5,796 nt of DNA, from positions 1 through 5,796 of the forward strand of contig CACYQE010000079.1 of assembly GCA_902776515.1 (NCBI GenBank). The letters are read 5' to 3'. Position numbers and translations under genes: made by a program. Shown here in pieces: positions 4,260 to 5,796 of the stretch; the first letter of the stretch is position 1; every line of letters begins with the position of its first letter. The DNA is from an uncultured Pseudomonadota bacterium (GTDB taxonomy: Bacteria; Pseudomonadota; Alphaproteobacteria; Rs-D84). The notes under the pieces are model-generated. The model was not told the origin of the DNA. It searched no databases and saw only the letters and a program-made list of their open reading frames with translations.

Positions 4260-5177
4260 TTCAAATACGGCAACAAATTCCCAATGTTCGCTGCCCACAA
4301 ATTGATCAAAAGCACGCAATTCGGTCATTTTATACCCTGATTTAATCAAGACATCTGCATCTCGTTTAAATGTGTTTGGATTACAAGAAACATATATCAA
4401 ACGCGGAACGTTTGATTTTGCAATTTCACGACTTTGTTCCAATGCACCGACACGTGGCGGGTCCATAACGACACAATCGTAATTATTCAATGTTTTTGCG
4501 GGCAAAGGTTTTTTAAACAAATCACGCTTTATGCCCGTCCCTGCGATATCAAACCCATCCGCCCCCAATGCGTATGTGAAATTGCCCAAACCGCAAAACA
4601 AATCAACCACCCGCTTTGCCCCAGATGCCTTTTCCATAACAAATTTACGAATCGCATTTTCACTTTCACGCGTTGGTTGCAAAAAAGCCCCCGATGGATA
4701 ATCAACTGTTTGATTTTCAAATGTAATTTTCGGCCGACCAACCTGGGAAACAACTACGTCATTCCAAGTTACCCGCCAAAAGCCCATTTTTGCGACCGAT
4801 TCTTTAAATTCTTTGGAAAAATATGGGACATTTGATGTGATTGCCATATCCAAACCATTATCACACAATGTAACCAGTGCTGACCCAGCCCCAGACCACG
4901 GCAAGCCAGCCAAATCCGGTAAGATTTTGTTTATTTCATCAACCAGTAATGGGCATTTTTGAACAGGGACTATATTTTTTGTTCCACGCTGAAAAAATCC
5001 CAAAACACCGTCAGCGAAACATAAATCCACCCGCCTGCGACACCCGGGTTCGGTCCAAAAAGGTTCTGCTGTCAGTTCCCAATGCTTAATTTCCCCGCGT
5101 TTTTTTGCACGATAATCAGGTGCAGAAAAATCATATTTGCACCCACCACAAACGGAAAACAAAGGACAAGTTTTCAT
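4254..5177 (-). CDS. RlmD/TrmA-family (COG2265) RNA 5-methyluridine methyltransferase, SAM motif II region missing
   Basis: The family uses S-adenosylmethionine to methylate C5 of a uridine in 23S rRNA or tRNA through a covalent Cys adduct. The 307 residues show a 4Fe-4S cysteine set (C4, C10, C13 in VCGGC, and C75 in QKCPLL), FLQPT at 165-169, SAM motif I DLFCGLGNF at 192-200, DPPRVGA at 239-245, the nucleophile C265 in YVSCNPNTFKRD, and a C-terminal HWE with E300 as the likely general base. There is no N-terminal TRAM domain, as in other short alphaproteobacterial members. Oddly, only about 47 residues separate motif I from DPPR, against about 70 in E. coli RlmD. The part that holds the acidic ribose-binding motif II appears lost between TYAL and GADGFDI. 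The exact target uridine cannot be told. The start MKTCPLFSVCGGC keeps the first cysteine, with GGGGT about eight bases upstream. Confidence 0.85.
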   Translation of the reverse strand: MKTCPLFSVCGGCKYDFSAPDYRAKKRGEIKHWELTAEPFWTEPGCRRRVDLCFADGVLGFFQRGTKNIVPVQKCPLLVDEINKILPDLAGLPWSGAGSALVTLCDNGLDMAITSNVPYFSKEFKESVAKMGFWRVTWNDVVVSQVGRPKITFENQTVDYPSGAFLQPTRESENAIRKFVMEKASGAKRVVDLFCGLGNFTYALGADGFDIAGTGIKRDLFKKPLPAKTLNNYDCVVMDPPRVGALEQSREIAKSNVPRLIYVSCNPNTFKRDADVLIKSGYKMTELRAFDQFVGSEHWEFVAVFEK

Positions 5178-5227
5178 TACAACACCCCAAACTATTCAAC
5201 TTTTTTGACTGTAACACAAAAACAAAC

Positions 5228-5256
5228 TTGATTCCAGTCCGTTTTAGGCTTACCAT
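5228..5256 (+). promoter_or_regulatory. Promoter of lpxI
   Basis: TTGATT (5228-5233) and TACCAT (5251-5256) are separated by 17 bases. The predicted start near 5263 falls at the lpxI ATG (5264), and there is no ribosome site, so the message is probably leaderless. Confidence 0.5.
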
Positions 5257-5263
5257 ATACGAT

Positions 5264-5796
5264 ATGAAAGACAACAATAAAAAAATTGCGATTGTGGCGG
5301 GTGCATTAGATTTACCATTTTACACTCGTGATGCTTTACGCAAAAATGGTTGGGACGTTTTTGTTGTTGGATTAAAAAACTTTTATGACAAACGTTTAAA
5401 TCCTGATATGGTTGTTAGAATTGGTGGTGGTGGTACGGCATTACGTGAATTAAAAAAACGTAACATCAAAAAAATCACTTTTGTTGGTGCATTGGGACAC
5501 CCAAACTTATCGGATTTACGACCGGATTTATGGACATTTTTTGCACTTTTCAAAATATTAAAAAATCAACGGGGGTATGATTCTATGGCTGTCGCATTTA
5601 CCAAGGTTATTGAAGACAAGGGATTCCAGGTTATTGCCGCCCAAGATTTGGCACCAGAATTAACTTTTCAAAAGGCTGGTGTATTAACCAAAACAAAACC
5701 GTCACGTTCGGACAAGAAAAACATTGAACGTGCAATCCAGGTTTCACACACAATAGGTACCGAAGATATTGGTGCATCTGTTGTTGTTGATAAACA
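5264..5796 (+). CDS. lpxI: UDP-2,3-diacylglucosamine pyrophosphatase LpxI, 5' part
   Basis: LpxI hydrolyses UDP-2,3-diacylglucosamine to lipid X and UMP, the step before LpxB in lipid A synthesis. Many alphaproteobacteria use it in place of LpxH. The 177 residues in the window cover the N-terminal domain and the start of the C-terminal domain; the gene runs off the right edge (the full family length is about 270-280). Matching features are KIAIVAGALDLPFYTRDALR at the start, WDVFVVGLKNF, FVGALGHPNLSDLRPDL near residue 73 onward, an AFTKVIEDKGFQVIAAQDLAPEL stretch and GVLTKTKPSRSD, with IGTEDIGASVVV near the end. The catalytic aspartates lie further right. Family members often begin with a GLIAGGGRLP loop; here it is VAGALDLP. 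The gene is divergent from the methyltransferase gene, with an 86-base gap. Confidence 0.9.
   Translation, partial: MKDNNKKIAIVAGALDLPFYTRDALRKNGWDVFVVGLKNFYDKRLNPDMVVRIGGGGTALRELKKRNIKKITFVGALGHPNLSDLRPDLWTFFALFKILKNQRGYDSMAVAFTKVIEDKGFQVIAAQDLAPELTFQKAGVLTKTKPSRSDKKNIERAIQVSHTIGTEDIGASVVVDK

Noticed and set aside
4434..4835. 133-codon plus-strand open frame opposite the methyltransferase
   Set aside because: It is antisense to a gene with clear catalytic motifs and has no recognisable domain of its own.

Overview
The window comes from a low-GC (roughly 40% by eye) Gram-negative bacterium, most likely an alphaproteobacterium. The reasons are the LpxI-type lipid A enzyme (used in place of LpxH in alphaproteobacteria), a short TRAM-less RlmD/TrmA-family RNA methyltransferase, and a helix-turn-helix protein close to the N-terminal half of alphaproteobacterial S24-family repressors. 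Gut-associated or host-associated uncultured alphaproteobacteria fit the AT-rich coding style and the GC-rich intergenic palindromes. That placement is inference.

Region 1 (1-1403, minus strand) is a phage-derived late block. A strong promoter (about 1371-1399) feeds a leader of about 90 nt that holds two tandem intrinsic terminators. Then come a SleB-like cell-wall hydrolase (866-1273), a two-helix holin-like membrane protein (659-847) and a T7-type capsid assembly/scaffold-like protein that runs off the left edge (1-656). The order promoter, terminator, lysis genes, head genes resembles the lambda pR'-tR' late operon. A prophage remnant or a domesticated gene-transfer-type element are both possible.

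Region 2 (1437-2870, minus strand) is a chromosomal operon. It encodes a short DNA-binding protein (2558-2800), a winged-helix protein (2089-2508) and a monofunctional biotin protein ligase BirA (1437-2102) whose start overlaps the end of the winged-helix gene.

Region 3 (2871-3478) has no convincing conventional gene. A consensus promoter at 2936-2964 points rightward into a series of hairpins, two of which expose long pyrimidine loops. This is followed by a GC-rich (about 64%) palindromic repeat, short direct repeats, an extended -10 promoter, a micro-ORF that begins like DnaJ and passes into an (AG)16 microsatellite, and finally a near-perfect intrinsic terminator only about 20 nt before the next gene. 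It may be a structured noncoding RNA or a long attenuated leader.

Region 4 (3479-4255) encodes a secreted cysteine-rich protein of unknown function, then a palindromic repeat and a bidirectional terminator shared with the convergent methyltransferase gene.

Region 5 (4254-5796) holds an RlmD/TrmA-family RNA m5U methyltransferase on the minus strand, apparently lacking about 24 residues around SAM motif II. It is divergent from lpxI (5264 to the right edge, partial), which seems to be transcribed as a leaderless mRNA.
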